In this document: positions 29,156 through 38,479 of the stretch, piece by piece
How the letters are laid out: each line of letters starts with the position of its first letter
Position numbering within the stretch: position 1 is the stretch's first letter
Source of the DNA: Methylobacterium radiodurans
GTDB lineage: Bacteria; Pseudomonadota; Alphaproteobacteria; Rhizobiales; Beijerinckiaceae
DNA: 64,000 nt
NCBI RefSeq assembly: GCF_003173735.1
Contig: NZ_CP029551.1
Coordinates: 5,099,001-5,163,000, forward strand
Direction: 5' to 3'
Notes under the pieces: model-generated
Databases searched by the model: none
Told to the model about the DNA's origin: nothing
The model's input: the letters and a program-made list of their open reading frames with translations, nothing else
Made by a program: the position numbers and the translations under genes

Positions 29156-30193
29156 ATGTCAGAACGCGTGTGCATCTCGCTCGACGCCATGGGCGGCGAT
29201 CACGGGCCCTCGACGGTCGTGCCGGGCGCCGCGATCGCGCTGGAGCGGCATCCCGGGACGCGCTTCATCATGTTCGGCGACGAGGCCGTGGTCGGCCCGT
29301 TGATCGAGGCCGAGCCGCGCCTGAAGGGCGCCGTGGAGCTGCGCCACACCACCTACGCCATCGCGATGGACGACAAGCCGAGCCAGGCAGTCCGCCAGGG
29401 CCGGGGCAAATCCTCGATGTGGCGCGCCATCCAGGCGGTGCGCGACGGCGAGGCCGACGCCGCCGTCTCGGCCGGCAATACCGGCGCCCTCATGGCGATG
29501 TCGAAGATCTGCCTGAAGACCATGGCGGGCATCGAGCGCCCGGCCATCGCCTGCCTGTGGCCGACGGTCCGCGGCGAGAGCGTGGTGCTCGATGTCGGCG
29601 CCACCATCGGCACGGATGCCGAGCACCTCGTCGAGATGGCCGTGATGGGCTCGGCCATGGCCCGCATCGTGTTCGACCTGGAGCGCCCGACGGTCGGCCT
29701 CTTGAACGTCGGCACCGAGGAGATGAAGGGCAACGAGGCCGTGAAGGAGGCCGCCCGCCTGCTGCGCGAGCACGATGCCGCCAATTTCTCGTACCATGGC
29801 TTCGTCGAGGGCACGGATCTCGGCCGCGGCACCGTGGACGTGGTGGTGACCGAGGGCTTCACCGGCAACATCGCCCTGAAGACCGCGGAGGGCACCGCCA
29901 AGCAGATCTCCAGCTACCTGCGCTCGGCCATGACGCGCACGCTCTCGGCCAAGATCGGCGCGCTCTTCGCCCGGCAGGCCTTCCGGGCGCTGAAGGACAA
30001 GATGAACCCGAGCCGGGCCAACGGCGGCGTGTTCCTCGGGCTGGAAGGCATCGTCATCAAGAGCCACGGCTCGGAGAACGCGGCGGGCTTCGCCTCGGCG
30101 GTCGATCTCGCCCACGACATGGCCCGCCACGACCTGATGCGCACGATCCGCGATATGCTGGACGAGACGCCGACCACGATGGCGCGAGTCTAG
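29156..30193 (+). CDS. plsX: Phosphate acyltransferase
   Basis: PlsX converts acyl-ACP and phosphate to acyl phosphate, the acyl donor for glycerol-3-phosphate acylation in phospholipid synthesis. The 345-residue protein begins [18 protein letters not shown], the family hallmark, and contains [12 protein letters not shown] and [17 protein letters not shown] 29156 is chosen over upstream in-frame codons for this reason. It lies upstream of fabH, the conserved lipid gene pair. Confidence 0.96.
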   Translation: MSERVCISLDAMGGDHGPSTVVPGAAIALERHPGTRFIMFGDEAVVGPLIEAEPRLKGAVELRHTTYAIAMDDKPSQAVRQGRGKSSMWRAIQAVRDGEADAAVSAGNTGALMAMSKICLKTMAGIERPAIACLWPTVRGESVVLDVGATIGTDAEHLVEMAVMGSAMARIVFDLERPTVGLLNVGTEEMKGNEAVKEAARLLREHDAANFSYHGFVEGTDLGRGTVDVVVTEGFTGNIALKTAEGTAKQISSYLRSAMTRTLSAKIGALFARQAFRALKDKMNPSRANGGVFLGLEGIVIKSHGSENAAGFASAVDLAHDMARHDLMRTIRDMLDETPTTMARV

Positions 30194-30353
30194 GGGCGCG
30201 CCGGAGCGTATGACACCGCCCGCCGACGCTGCGGGCCCGGAACCTCAGAGGCCGCTTCCGATCGGAACCGGGTACGGCCTCGAACGCGTTCCGGTCGATG
30301 AGGGAAGGAGCGCGGCGAGCCGAAAGGGCCCGGGCGCTCCGGGAAGGAACACG

Positions 30354-31328
30354 ATGACAAGCCTGCGTTCCGTCGTGGTCGGCACCGGATCGAGCCTGCC
30401 CGCCCGGGTGGTGACCAATGCCGAGCTCACAGAGCGGGTCGACACCTCCGACGAGTGGATCGTTCAGCGCACCGGCATCCGGCAGCGCTACCTCGCGGCC
30501 CCCGAGGAGACCACCTCGGTTCTCGGTACCCGCGCCGCGCAGGCCGCGCTCGACGATGCCGGGTTGTCGGCCGACGACATCGACCTCGTGATCTGCGCCA
30601 CCTCGACGCCCGACCACACCTTTCCGTCGACCGCGACACAGATCCAGGCGGCGCTCGGCATCCGGCAGGGCGCGGCCTTCGACCTGCAGGCGGTCTGCGC
30701 GGGCTTCGTCTTCGCGGTCACCACAGCCGACAAGTTCCTGACGACCGGCGGCGCGCGGCGCGCCCTCGTGATCGGCGCCGAGACCTTCTCGCGCATCGTC
30801 GACTGGGAGGACCGCACCACCTGCGTGCTGTTCGGCGACGGCGCGGGCGCGATCGTGCTGGAGGCGCGCGAGGCCGAGGCGGCGGAGGGGCGCGGCGTGC
30901 TCTCCTCCAGTCTGCGTTCGGACGGACGGCACCGGGACAAGCTCTACGTGGACGGCGGTCCGGGCTCCACCGGCACCACGGGGCACCTGCGCATGGAGGG
31001 CCGCGAGGTCTTCCGCTTCGCGGTGGGCTCCGTCACCGACGTGATCGTGGAAGCGCTGGAGCGCGCCGGGACGACGGCCGCCGACCTCGACTGGTTTGTG
31101 CCGCACCAGGCCAACCGCCGCATCATCGAGGCCTCGGCCGACAAGATCGGCATCGCCCGCGACAAGATCGTGCTCACCGTCGACCGGCACGGCAACACCT
31201 CGGCCGCCTCGATCCCGCTGGCCCTCGACGTCGCCCGCCGGGACGGGCGCATCCGCGAGGGCGACCTCGTGATGATCGAGGCGATCGGCGGCGGCTTCAG
31301 CTGGGGCGCTGCGCTGATCCGCTGGTAG
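30354..31328 (+). CDS. fabH: 3-oxoacyl-ACP synthase III
   Basis: FabH starts fatty-acid synthesis by condensing acetyl-CoA with malonyl-ACP. This 324-residue protein has the catalytic triad in C115 (QAVCAGF), His in VPHQANRRI and Asn in [10 protein letters not shown]. The N-terminal [18 protein letters not shown] and WIVQRTGI are typical. The ATG at 30354 follows GGAAGGAA. It is 160 bases after plsX and upstream of ihfA. Confidence 0.96.
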   Translation: MTSLRSVVVGTGSSLPARVVTNAELTERVDTSDEWIVQRTGIRQRYLAAPEETTSVLGTRAAQAALDDAGLSADDIDLVICATSTPDHTFPSTATQIQAALGIRQGAAFDLQAVCAGFVFAVTTADKFLTTGGARRALVIGAETFSRIVDWEDRTTCVLFGDGAGAIVLEAREAEAAEGRGVLSSSLRSDGRHRDKLYVDGGPGSTGTTGHLRMEGREVFRFAVGSVTDVIVEALERAGTTAADLDWFVPHQANRRIIEASADKIGIARDKIVLTVDRHGNTSAASIPLALDVARRDGRIREGDLVMIEAIGGGFSWGAALIRW

Positions 31329-31457
31329 GCCGCCGAGATTTCCGCGGGCGAGGCGCGGGCGCGTGGTTGACCCCGGCCGAGGCGCCGATTAGCGTGCCGG
31401 ATCATAGGGATACGTCGCAGCCGGCGCCGTTCCGGACAATCTCCGAGGGGGGTAGGC

Positions 31458-31787
31458 ATGACGGGCAAGACGGTCACACGCGCCGATCTGAGCGAGGCCG
31501 TCTACCAGCAGGTCGGTCTGTCGCGGGCGGAATCCGCGGCGCTCGTCGAGACCGTCCTCTCCGAGATCTGCACCTGCCTCGCCGAGGGCGAGACCGTGAA
31601 GCTGTCCTCCTTCGGTTCCTTCGTGGTGCGCAGCAAGGGCCGCCGGGTTGGGCGCAACCCCAAAACCGGCGTCGAGGTCGAGATCGAGCCCCGGCAGGTG
31701 ATGGTGTTCAAGCCCTCGAACGTCCTGAAAGCCCGCATCAACGGATCGCATGTCGGCAACGGCGCCGACGAGGCCGACGACGATTGA
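31458..31787 (+). CDS. ihfA: Integration host factor subunit alpha
   Basis: This 109-residue HU/IHF-family DNA-bending protein pairs with IHF-beta. The N-terminus [22 protein letters not shown] and the DNA-contacting arm [16 protein letters not shown] identify the alpha subunit; the usual signature GRNPKTG is present. It follows fabH, the standard alphaproteobacterial location. It probably has its own promoter in the 129-base gap. Its 3' end faces a convergent small gene only 13 bases away. Confidence 0.95.
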   Translation: MTGKTVTRADLSEAVYQQVGLSRAESAALVETVLSEICTCLAEGETVKLSSFGSFVVRSKGRRVGRNPKTGVEVEIEPRQVMVFKPSNVLKARINGSHVGNGADEADDD

Positions 31788-31800
31788 GCCCCCGGGCCCC

Positions 31801-32094
31801 TCAGCAGCCCCGGCAGATCGAGCCCAGGGTCGAGCGCATCTTGGTGTCCCACGCCTTGTTGCGGGCTTCGGCGGCCTTCTGCGCCTTGATCATGGCGGCC
31901 TCGTTCGTCGGTTTCATGGGCGCACCGGCGACCATGCCGGGCGGCTTGGTCTGACCCGTCGCGGTCAGGCTGCGCCCCGCACGGGGCGCGCCGGGGTCGG
32001 CACCGGGCTGCGCCAGCACCGGTGCGGCGCCGAGGGTCAGGGCCAGCAGCGCGGTGGCGGCGCGCGGCACGAGATGGCACGTGAGACGGCGCAT
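31801..32094 (-). CDS. Small secreted hypothetical protein
   Basis: The 97-residue product has a signal peptide (LVPRAATALLALTLGAAPVLAQ, cleavage after VLA). The mature region is Pro/Gly/Lys-rich and ends IKAQKAAEARNKAWDTKMRSTLGSICRGC, with two cysteines in CRGC. I do not recognise a family. It is divergent from the DUF2293 gene. Confidence 0.7.
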   Translation of the reverse strand: MRRLTCHLVPRAATALLALTLGAAPVLAQPGADPGAPRAGRSLTATGQTKPPGMVAGAPMKPTNEAAMIKAQKAAEARNKAWDTKMRSTLGSICRGC

Positions 32095-32214
32095 GGACGA
32101 GAATCTCCCGGGACCCGGGCGGGGCCCCTCGTTCCTGGGCGCGCAGGATCGGACGCGCGCCCGCCGAGAGTATGACAGCGCCGCCGTGCTTGGAAGGTAA
32201 CAGAGGGGGTGCCC

Positions 32215-32565
32215 GTGAGACCTGTTGGGTCCGGACCGGCGACGGACAGGCGCACCCGGGTCGCCGACGCCCTGCGGCGCCTCGCCCCGCGCCTGCCCGA
32301 ATTCGAGAGCGAGGCCACGGTCGATCGGGCGCTCCTGAGCCCCGGCCTGCGCAACGCCGCTCCCGAGACCGCCGCCCGGCTCGCGCTGCTCGCCTACGCG
32401 CGCCACGTCTTCACGGAGTACGACGACCTGCTCGCCGACGGCTACGACCGCGACAGCGCCCGGCACTTCGTGCTCGACGAGTTGAACGCGGTGCTCACCG
32501 GATGGGGCGCCGCGCCGATTCCTGAGGACGCGCCGGACGCGGGCGAGGATCCTGCCGAATTGTGA
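32215..32565 (+). CDS. DUF2293 family protein
   Basis: The ~116-residue protein matches DUF2293 through ALRRLAPRLPEFESEAT, LSPGLRNAAPETAARLALLAYARHVFTEYDDLL (read in parts) and YDRDSARHFVLDE. It is a small, probably cytosolic helical protein of unknown function. Two GTG codons are possible, 32209 and 32215; the second is preferred because AGAGG ends seven bases before it. Confidence 0.82.
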   Translation: MRPVGSGPATDRRTRVADALRRLAPRLPEFESEATVDRALLSPGLRNAAPETAARLALLAYARHVFTEYDDLLADGYDRDSARHFVLDELNAVLTGWGAAPIPEDAPDAGEDPAEL

Positions 32566-32630
32566 GGCGCGCCGTCACGCGAGCCTGCTAGAGACCCTGC
32601 GGCTTCAACCAACCAAGGATTCAGAGTGCC

Positions 32631-32840
32631 ATGAAGATCAGTGCGCGCAATGTGCTCAAGGGCAAGGTCGTCTCGGTGGAGAAGGGCGCCACCACGGCAC
32701 ACGTGAAGATCGAGATCGCGCCCGGTCAGGTTGTGACCTCGGCGATCACCAACGATTCGGTCGAGGCGCTGCAGCTCGCGGTGGGCTCCGACGCCTACGC
32801 GGTGGTGAAGGCCTCCGACGTCATGGTGGCGGTGGACTGA
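32631..32840 (+). CDS. Molybdenum-pterin/molybdate-binding (TOBE/Mop) protein
   Basis: This 69-residue protein is a single TOBE domain. The MKISARNVLKGKVVSVEKGATTAHVKI start and the SAITNDSVEALQL segment are characteristic of Mop proteins, which bind molybdate as oligomers and are thought to buffer cytoplasmic molybdenum. A good GAT/AAGGA-type site precedes the ATG. It stands alone upstream of tsaD with no molybdate transporter in the window. Confidence 0.92.
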   Translation: MKISARNVLKGKVVSVEKGATTAHVKIEIAPGQVVTSAITNDSVEALQLAVGSDAYAVVKASDVMVAVD

Positions 32841-32933
32841 GCGAAGGCGGGGATCGCCCACGCGGCGCGTTGCGACGGGCCGGGCCGCGCGGGTAGAAGG
32901 GACGCCCGAAGGCGCCCCCCGGACAATCCATCG

Positions 32934-33986
32934 ATGAAGATCCTCGGCATCGAGACCACCTGCGACGAGACCGCCGCCGCCATCGTCGCGCACGACGAGG
33001 CGGGCGGCGCCTCCATCCTCGCCAACGAGGTGCTGAGCCAGATCGCCGAGCACGCGGCCTATGGCGGGGTCGTGCCGGAGATCGCCGCGCGCGCCCATGT
33101 CGAGGTGCTCGACCGACTCATCGACCGCGCCCTCGACCGGGCGGGAATCGGGCTGCGCGATCTCGACGGCATCGCGGTGGCGGCCGGGCCCGGCCTGATC
33201 GGCGGCGTGCTGATCGGCCTCGTCACCGCCAAGACGCTCGCCCTCGTCACCCGCAAGCCGCTGCTGGCGGTCAACCACCTGGAGGCGCACGCGCTGACCG
33301 CGCGCCTCACGGACGGGCTGGCCTTCCCCTACCTGCTGCTGCTGGCCTCGGGCGGCCACACCCAGCTCGTCGCCGTGAAGGGTGTCGGCCAGTACGTGCG
33401 CCTCGGCGGCACCATCGACGACGCGATCGGCGAGGCGTTCGACAAGGTCGCCAAGCTCCTCGGACTCGGCTACCCGGGCGGTCCGGAAGTCGAGCGCATG
33501 GCCGAATCCGGCGATCCCGAGCGCTTCGCCCTGCCCCGCCCCATGCTCGGACGGCGCGAGGCGGATTTTTCGCTCTCCGGCCTCAAGACGGCGCTCCGCA
33601 TCGAGGCCGAGCGGATCGCGCCGCTGGCCGAGCGCGACGTCGCCGACCTCTGCGCGAGCTTCCAGGCGGCGATCACCGACGTGGTCGTGGACCGGGCGCG
33701 CGTGGCTCTGCGCGCCTTCTCGGGCGTGGCGGGTCACCCGACCGCCCTGGTGGCGGCCGGCGGCGTTTCGGCCAACGGCGCGATCCGCCGGGCGCTCGCG
33801 GCGCTCGCGGGCGAGGCCGGCCTCGCCTTCGTGGCGCCGCCCCTCCAGCTCTGCGGCGACAACGGCGCGATGATCGCCTGGGCCGGCCTGGAGCGCCTGC
33901 GCCTCGGGCTGACCGACGACCTCACCGTGCCGGCCCGCGCCCGCTGGCCCTTCGCCGAGAAGCCCGCCGCCGCGGTCGCGGTGTGA
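32934..33986 (+). CDS. tsaD: tRNA N6-threonylcarbamoyladenosine transferase
   Basis: TsaD transfers the threonylcarbamoyl group to A37 of tRNAs that read ANN codons. The 350-residue protein begins [18 protein letters not shown], carries the metal-binding HxxxH in [11 protein letters not shown], and has [21 protein letters not shown] and [13 protein letters not shown], all family motifs. It overlaps the downstream acetyltransferase gene by four bases (GTGA). The order tsaD-GNAT-gpsA is typical here. Confidence 0.97.
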   Translation: MKILGIETTCDETAAAIVAHDEAGGASILANEVLSQIAEHAAYGGVVPEIAARAHVEVLDRLIDRALDRAGIGLRDLDGIAVAAGPGLIGGVLIGLVTAKTLALVTRKPLLAVNHLEAHALTARLTDGLAFPYLLLLASGGHTQLVAVKGVGQYVRLGGTIDDAIGEAFDKVAKLLGLGYPGGPEVERMAESGDPERFALPRPMLGRREADFSLSGLKTALRIEAERIAPLAERDVADLCASFQAAITDVVVDRARVALRAFSGVAGHPTALVAAGGVSANGAIRRALAALAGEAGLAFVAPPLQLCGDNGAMIAWAGLERLRLGLTDDLTVPARARWPFAEKPAAAVAV

Positions 33987-34936
33987 GGGCGCCCCGCCTC
34001 GTCCTGCCGCGCGGCAATTTCTCGGACAACCGCGCGGCAGTGACCGCCCAGCCCCTCGCGGCGGCGAGCGTGGCGGACCCGCAGGCGCGCTGGCGCGACC
34101 TTGTGGACCGGCGGCTGCCGGAAGCCGCCCGCGCCCGTCCGGACTGGCCCGTGCGTCGCGACCACGGCTTCGCCCGCGTTCTTCTCGACAACGCCTGCGG
34201 CGGTCCCTGGCGCGAGAGCGTGTGCGCGCCCGCCTGGGCCAACATGCCGCCGGAGCGCCTCGCCCTGGCGACCGAACTCGGCGAGGCCCTGCTCTCGGGA
34301 CGCGCGGATCTGCACCTCCTGAACCGCCGCTCGCTGCTCTGGCGCGGCAAGGAGCGCGCGCCGCCGGCGCCCGACGAGATCGTCGAGCCGGGCGGCCTCC
34401 TGCTGCGGCGCTGGCGGCGGGGCGACGACGCGCCCTTCGCCGCGCTGAACGCCGATCCGGCCGTGATGGCGCACTTCCCCAGCCTGCGCAGCCGCGCCGA
34501 GAGCCTGAACGAGGCGCGCGCCTTCGATCGCCGCTTCGAGGCGGACGGGTTCGGCCCCTGGGCGGTCGAGGAGGCGGGCCGCTTCGTCGGCTTCGTCGGA
34601 GCCTTGCGGATGATGCGGCCGATGCCCTTTCCGGACGGCGAGCGGCCGGGCGAGGGCGTCGAGATCGGCTGGCGGCTCGCCCGCGAGGCCTGGGGACGGG
34701 GCATCGCCACGCGCGCGGCCCGCGCCGCGCTCGCCGACCTGTTCGGACGCTGCGGCGTGCCCGCGGTCGTGGCCTACACGGCGGAGGGGAATCTCGCCTC
34801 GCGCCGGGTGATGGAGCGGCTGGGGATGCGCCCGGATGGCGCCTTCGCCCATCCGGCCATCGCGGCGGATCATCCCTTGAGCCGCCATATCCTGTATCGC
34901 TTGGCGGCGCGGCATCGCCCCGGAGAGAGCGCATGA
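33983..34936 (+). CDS. Two-domain protein: uncharacterised N-domain plus GNAT acetyltransferase
   Basis: The 317-residue product combines two parts. Residues ~35-125 form an uncharacterised domain with [19 protein letters not shown] and [13 protein letters not shown]. Residues ~135-310 are a GNAT domain of the RimJ/RimL type, with [19 protein letters not shown] (acetyl-CoA site) and [14 protein letters not shown]. It probably acetylates a protein or small amine; the substrate is unknown. The GTG overlaps the tsaD stop; a later GTG at 34039 would remove only the unconserved first residues. It overlaps gpsA by ATGA. The N-domain recalls a stand-alone hypothetical family, so this may be a fusion. 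Confidence 0.85.
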   Translation: MRAPRLVLPRGNFSDNRAAVTAQPLAAASVADPQARWRDLVDRRLPEAARARPDWPVRRDHGFARVLLDNACGGPWRESVCAPAWANMPPERLALATELGEALLSGRADLHLLNRRSLLWRGKERAPPAPDEIVEPGGLLLRRWRRGDDAPFAALNADPAVMAHFPSLRSRAESLNEARAFDRRFEADGFGPWAVEEAGRFVGFVGALRMMRPMPFPDGERPGEGVEIGWRLAREAWGRGIATRAARAALADLFGRCGVPAVVAYTAEGNLASRRVMERLGMRPDGAFAHPAIAADHPLSRHILYRLAARHRPGESA

Positions 34937-35928
34937 GCCAGAACGGATCGGTCGCGGTGATCGGCGGCGGCGCCTGGGGCACGGCGCTCGCCAACGCTGT
35001 GGCGGGCCGCCATCCGGTGACCCTGTGGCTGCGCGACGCGGAGGCCGCCACGCGGATCGAGGAGGCCCGCGAGAACGCCCGCTACCTGCCGGGCGTGCCG
35101 CTTCACCCGGCGATCCGGGCGACCGCGGATGCGGGCCGCCTGCGCGAGGCCGTCACGGTGCTCCTCGTCACCCCGGCCCAGACCGCCCGCGCGGTGATCG
35201 GGCAGCTCGGGGGCCACCTGCCGCCGGGCGCGCCCGTCGTGCTCTGCGCGAAGGGCATCGAGCGCGGCACGGACGCCTTCATGAGCGCGGTCGCGGCCGA
35301 TTGCCTGCCAGCGGGCACACCGGTCGCGGTGCTCTCCGGCCCGAGCTTCGCGGCGGACGTCGCCCGCAACCTGCCGACCGCCGTGACGCTCGCCGCAGCG
35401 GAGGCCGGCCTCGCGGCCGACCTCGCGCACCGCCTCTCCGGGCCGACCTTGCGCCTCTACCACACCGACGACGTGCGCGGCGTCGAGATCGGCGGGGCGG
35501 GCAAGAACGTGCTGGCGATCGCCTGCGGCATCGTGGCGGGCAGCGGTCTCGGCGAGAGCGCGCGCGCCGCGCTGATTGCCCGGGCTTTCGCGGAGCTGAT
35601 GCGCTTCGCCCGGGCCTATGGCGGGCGGCCCGAGACGCTGATGGGCTTGTCGGGCCTCGGAGACCTCGTGCTCACTGCTTCCTCGCCGCAATCCCGCAAC
35701 TTCGCCTTCGGCGAGCGGTTGGGTGCCGGCGCCTCGCCGGAGGCCGCCGCGGGCGGCAAGCTGGCGGAGGGCGCCTTCACGGCCGCGGCGCTGGTGGCGC
35801 TCGCTCGGGCGCGAGGGGTCGAGATGCCGATCGCCGAGGCGGTGGCCGACATCGTGTCGGGCGCAACGCGGGTCGACGCGGTGGTGACGCGGCTGATGGC
35901 GCGGCCGCTGAAGGGCGAGGCGGAGTAG
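34933..35928 (+). CDS. gpsA: Glycerol-3-phosphate dehydrogenase [NAD(P)+]
   Basis: GpsA reduces dihydroxyacetone phosphate to sn-glycerol-3-phosphate, the backbone that receives acyl groups from PlsX/PlsY. The 331-residue protein has the N-terminal Rossmann motif VIGGGAWGTALAN, the SGPSFAADVARNLPTAV segment and the catalytic Lys in EIGGAGKNVLAIACG. The start overlaps the preceding stop (ATGA). The gene converges on dxs. Confidence 0.97.
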   Translation: MSQNGSVAVIGGGAWGTALANAVAGRHPVTLWLRDAEAATRIEEARENARYLPGVPLHPAIRATADAGRLREAVTVLLVTPAQTARAVIGQLGGHLPPGAPVVLCAKGIERGTDAFMSAVAADCLPAGTPVAVLSGPSFAADVARNLPTAVTLAAAEAGLAADLAHRLSGPTLRLYHTDDVRGVEIGGAGKNVLAIACGIVAGSGLGESARAALIARAFAELMRFARAYGGRPETLMGLSGLGDLVLTASSPQSRNFAFGERLGAGASPEAAAGGKLAEGAFTAAALVALARARGVEMPIAEAVADIVSGATRVDAVVTRLMARPLKGEAE

Positions 35929-35962
35929 GCCGCGGTTCGAACCTCGCTGCCCCGCCAGAGAT

Positions 35963-35991
35963 CCTCCCTCCCCACCGTGTGGGGAGAGAGG
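35963..35991. repeat. C-rich/G-rich inverted repeat between gpsA and dxs
   Basis: CCTCCCTCCCC and GGGGAGAGAGG pair over 10 of 11 positions around a seven-base loop. It is followed by AACCTCAGCGCT, which runs into the dxs stop codon. A related element occurs at 41619-41646, also at the 3' end of a minus-strand gene. Confidence 0.6.
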
Positions 35992-35998
35992 AGAAACC

Positions 35999-37987
35999 TC
36001 AGCGCTGGCGGCGGGCGACGCTGACCACGTTGGAGGCCCGCGCCTTCCGCTCGGGCAGGACCTCGTTCACCTTGGCGACGATGGCGGCTGCATCGAGCCC
36101 GGCCTCGGCGTACATCCGGTCCGGCGTGTCGTGGTCCTGGTAGGCGTCCGGCAGCGTCATCGTGCGGACCCGGACCCGCATCGCGTCCAGCACGCCCCGC
36201 TCCGACAGGAGATGCAGCACCATCGCGCCGAAGCCGCCGCGCGAGCCCTCCTCCAGCGTGATCAGAACCTCGTGGCTCGCCGCCAGGTCCAGGATCATCC
36301 CCTCGTCCAGCGGCTTGGCAAAGCGCGCATCCGCCACCGTCACGGCGACCCCCGCCTCCTCCAGCTGGTCGGCCGCCTTCAGCGCCTCAGAGAGACGCGT
36401 GCCGAGCGACAAGAGCGCCACCCGCGCACCCTCGGGACGCCGCAGGATCCGCCCGCGCCCGATCGCAAGCGCCTCGCCCCGCTCGGGAAGCTCAACCCCC
36501 ACGCCCTCGCCGCGCGGGTAGCGCAGCGCGATCGGCCCTGAGTCGTGCGTGTGACAGGTCGCCACCATGTGCACCAGCTCGGCCTCGTCGGCGGCCGCCA
36601 TCACCGTCATGTTCGGCAGGCAGCAGAGGTAGGCCAGATCGAAGGCGCCCGCATGCGTGGCGCCATCCGCCCCCACCAGTCCCGCCCGGTCCAGGCAGAA
36701 GCGCACGGGCAGGTTCTGCAGGGCCACGTCGTGCACGACCTGATCGTAGGCGCGCTGCAGGAAGGTCGAGTAGATCGCCACGAACGGCCGGTAGCCCTCG
36801 GTCGCCAGACCGCCCGCGAAGGTGACCGCGTGCTGCTCGGCGATGCCGACGTCGAAGGTGCGGCTCGGATGCGCCTTGCCGAACAGGTCGATGCCGGTGC
36901 CGCCCGGCATCGCCGCGGTGATCGCCACCACCTTCGGGTCGGCGTCGGCCGCCTTGATCAGGCTCTCGCCGAAGACGCGGGTATAGGCCGGGGCGTTCGG
37001 CTTGGCCTTGGCCTGGACGCCTGAGACCACGTCGAACTTGACCACGCCGTGGTAGCGGTCGGCGCTGGCCTCGGCCGGCGCGTAGCCCTTGCCCTTCTGG
37101 GTGACGACGTGGAGCAGGATGGGCCCGTGCTCGGCGTCGCGCACGTTCTTGAGGATGGGCAGGAGGTGGTCGAGGTTGTGCCCGTCGACCGGTCCCACGT
37201 AGTGGAAGCCCATCTCCTCGAACATGGTGCCCCCGCCCACCACGAGCGAGCGGGCATACTCCTCGGCCGCCGCCGCGCGCTGGTAGATGGCTTTCGGCAG
37301 GAGCTGGCCGAGCTGCTTGGCGGTCTCGCGGAGCGAGCGGTAGGTGCCGCCGGAGGCCAGCCGGGCGAAGTAGGCCGACATGGCGCCGACAGGCGGCGCG
37401 ATCGACATGTCGTTGTCGTTGAGGATGACGATGAGGCGCGAGTGCAGGGCGCCGGCATTGTTCATGGCCTCGTAGGCCATGCCGGCCGACATCGAGCCGT
37501 CGCCGATCACCGCGATGACGTTGCGGCGCTTCGGACTCTCGCGGCCGGCGGCCTTGGCCTCGGCCACGTCGAGGTCGCGGGCGACCGCCATGCCGAGGCC
37601 GGCGGAGATCGAGGTGGAGGAGTGGGCCGCGCCGAAGGGGTCGTAGACGCTCTCGCTCCGCTTGGTGAAGCCCGACAGGCCGCCGCCCTGGCGGAGCGTG
37701 CGGATGCGGTCGCGGCGTCCGGTGAGGATCTTGTGCGGGTAGGCCTGGTGGCCGACGTCCCAGATGATGCGGTCGTCGGGCGTGTCGAAGACGTGGTGCA
37801 GCGCGACCGTGAGCTCGACGACGCCGAGCCCGGAGCCGAGATGGCCGCCGGTAACGGAGACCGCGTCGATCATCTCGGCGCGCACGGCGTCGGCCACAGC
37901 CTGAAGGCGGCTCTCCGGCAGGCGGCGCAGGGCCGCCGGCTCCTCCAGACCCTCAAGGATCGACGTCACGCTCTCGTTCTCGGCCAA
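35999..37987 (-). CDS. dxs: 1-deoxy-D-xylulose-5-phosphate synthase
   Basis: Dxs condenses pyruvate with glyceraldehyde 3-phosphate, using thiamine diphosphate, in the first step of the MEP isoprenoid pathway; in this lineage the products feed carotenoids and hopanoids. The protein (662 residues from this start) has the ThDP motif [34 protein letters not shown] and [18 protein letters not shown]. The start is set at TTG 37987 because GGAAGAG lies seven bases upstream and the length then fits the family. The frame is open to 38119, but those 44 residues are low-complexity. Confidence 0.93.
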   Translation of the reverse strand: MAENESVTSILEGLEEPAALRRLPESRLQAVADAVRAEMIDAVSVTGGHLGSGLGVVELTVALHHVFDTPDDRIIWDVGHQAYPHKILTGRRDRIRTLRQGGGLSGFTKRSESVYDPFGAAHSSTSISAGLGMAVARDLDVAEAKAAGRESPKRRNVIAVIGDGSMSAGMAYEAMNNAGALHSRLIVILNDNDMSIAPPVGAMSAYFARLASGGTYRSLRETAKQLGQLLPKAIYQRAAAAEEYARSLVVGGGTMFEEMGFHYVGPVDGHNLDHLLPILKNVRDAEHGPILLHVVTQKGKGYAPAEASADRYHGVVKFDVVSGVQAKAKPNAPAYTRVFGESLIKAADADPKVVAITAAMPGGTGIDLFGKAHPSRTFDVGIAEQHAVTFAGGLATEGYRPFVAIYSTFLQRAYDQVVHDVALQNLPVRFCLDRAGLVGADGATHAGAFDLAYLCCLPNMTVMAAADEAELVHMVATCHTHDSGPIALRYPRGEGVGVELPERGEALAIGRGRILRRPEGARVALLSLGTRLSEALKAADQLEEAGVAVTVADARFAKPLDEGMILDLAASHEVLITLEEGSRGGFGAMVLHLLSERGVLDAMRVRVRTMTLPDAYQDHDTPDRMYAEAGLDAAAIVAKVNEVLPERKARASNVVSVARRQR

Positions 37988-38137
37988 GGGGAACTCTTCC
38001 GTTCTTGAAGCTGTGCCGGATCGCGCCACGTCCCTCTCCGGCCATCTCGGGCGTGGTCCACGCGGCTGCCCCAGCGGGGCCGTGAACTCCGGGGGGACAG
38101 CAGACACAACCGCTGTCATGATAGTGCCAGTTACGGA

Positions 38138-38155
38138 TGATCGGGCCCCCGATCA
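38138..38155. promoter_or_regulatory. Perfect inverted repeat in the dxs/nuclease divergent region
   Basis: TGATCGGG and CCCGATCA form a perfect 8-bp dyad with a two-base spacer, midway between the divergent dxs and small secreted-protein genes. It could be an operator; no regulator can be named. Confidence 0.35.
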
Positions 38156-38212
38156 ATGTTGGGGCGCGATTTTTTGCGATTTCGTGCCCCTGCGGCAACA
38201 TGAGGTCCGCCC

Positions 38213-38479
38213 TTGAAGTCCGTTCGTTCATGCGGAATCACGCTGTTCTCGGGCCTCCTCTGGAGCCAAGCTTGGCTGAGTCAGGCATCGGCCGCACCGG
38301 GTCCTGTCGACGGCAATCTCACATTCGCGTGCGGCTTCCTCGGCGATTGCCCGCCCCGGACAGTGCCAGGCGGGCCGGACCGTGCCGTCCAGCCGTTCCG
38401 CAGCAGCCTGGGACGCCCCTGCGGCTGGCGCGAGCGCCCGACCCTGCAGGGACCGCGGAGGGTGCGGATGTGCTACTGA
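38213..38479 (+). CDS. Small secreted protein upstream of the nuclease gene
   Basis: This 88-residue product starts with TTG, preceded by GAGG with a seven-base gap (38202-38205). It encodes a plausible signal peptide (ITLFSGLLWSQAWLSQASA, cleavage near ASA). The mature part is short, Pro/Arg-rich and has four cysteines (CGFLGDC, then CGW and the C-terminal MCY). No family recognised. Its stop overlaps the nuclease start by ten bases, implying coupled translation. Evidence is the ribosome binding site plus the signal peptide only. Confidence 0.5.
   Translation: MKSVRSCGITLFSGLLWSQAWLSQASAAPGPVDGNLTFACGFLGDCPPRTVPGGPDRAVQPFRSSLGRPCGWRERPTLQGPRRVRMCY

Noticed and set aside
37988..38119. Longer N-terminus for dxs
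   Set aside because: The extra 44 codons give Pro/Arg-rich sequence not expected in the family, while TTG 37987 has a good ribosome binding site at the right distance.
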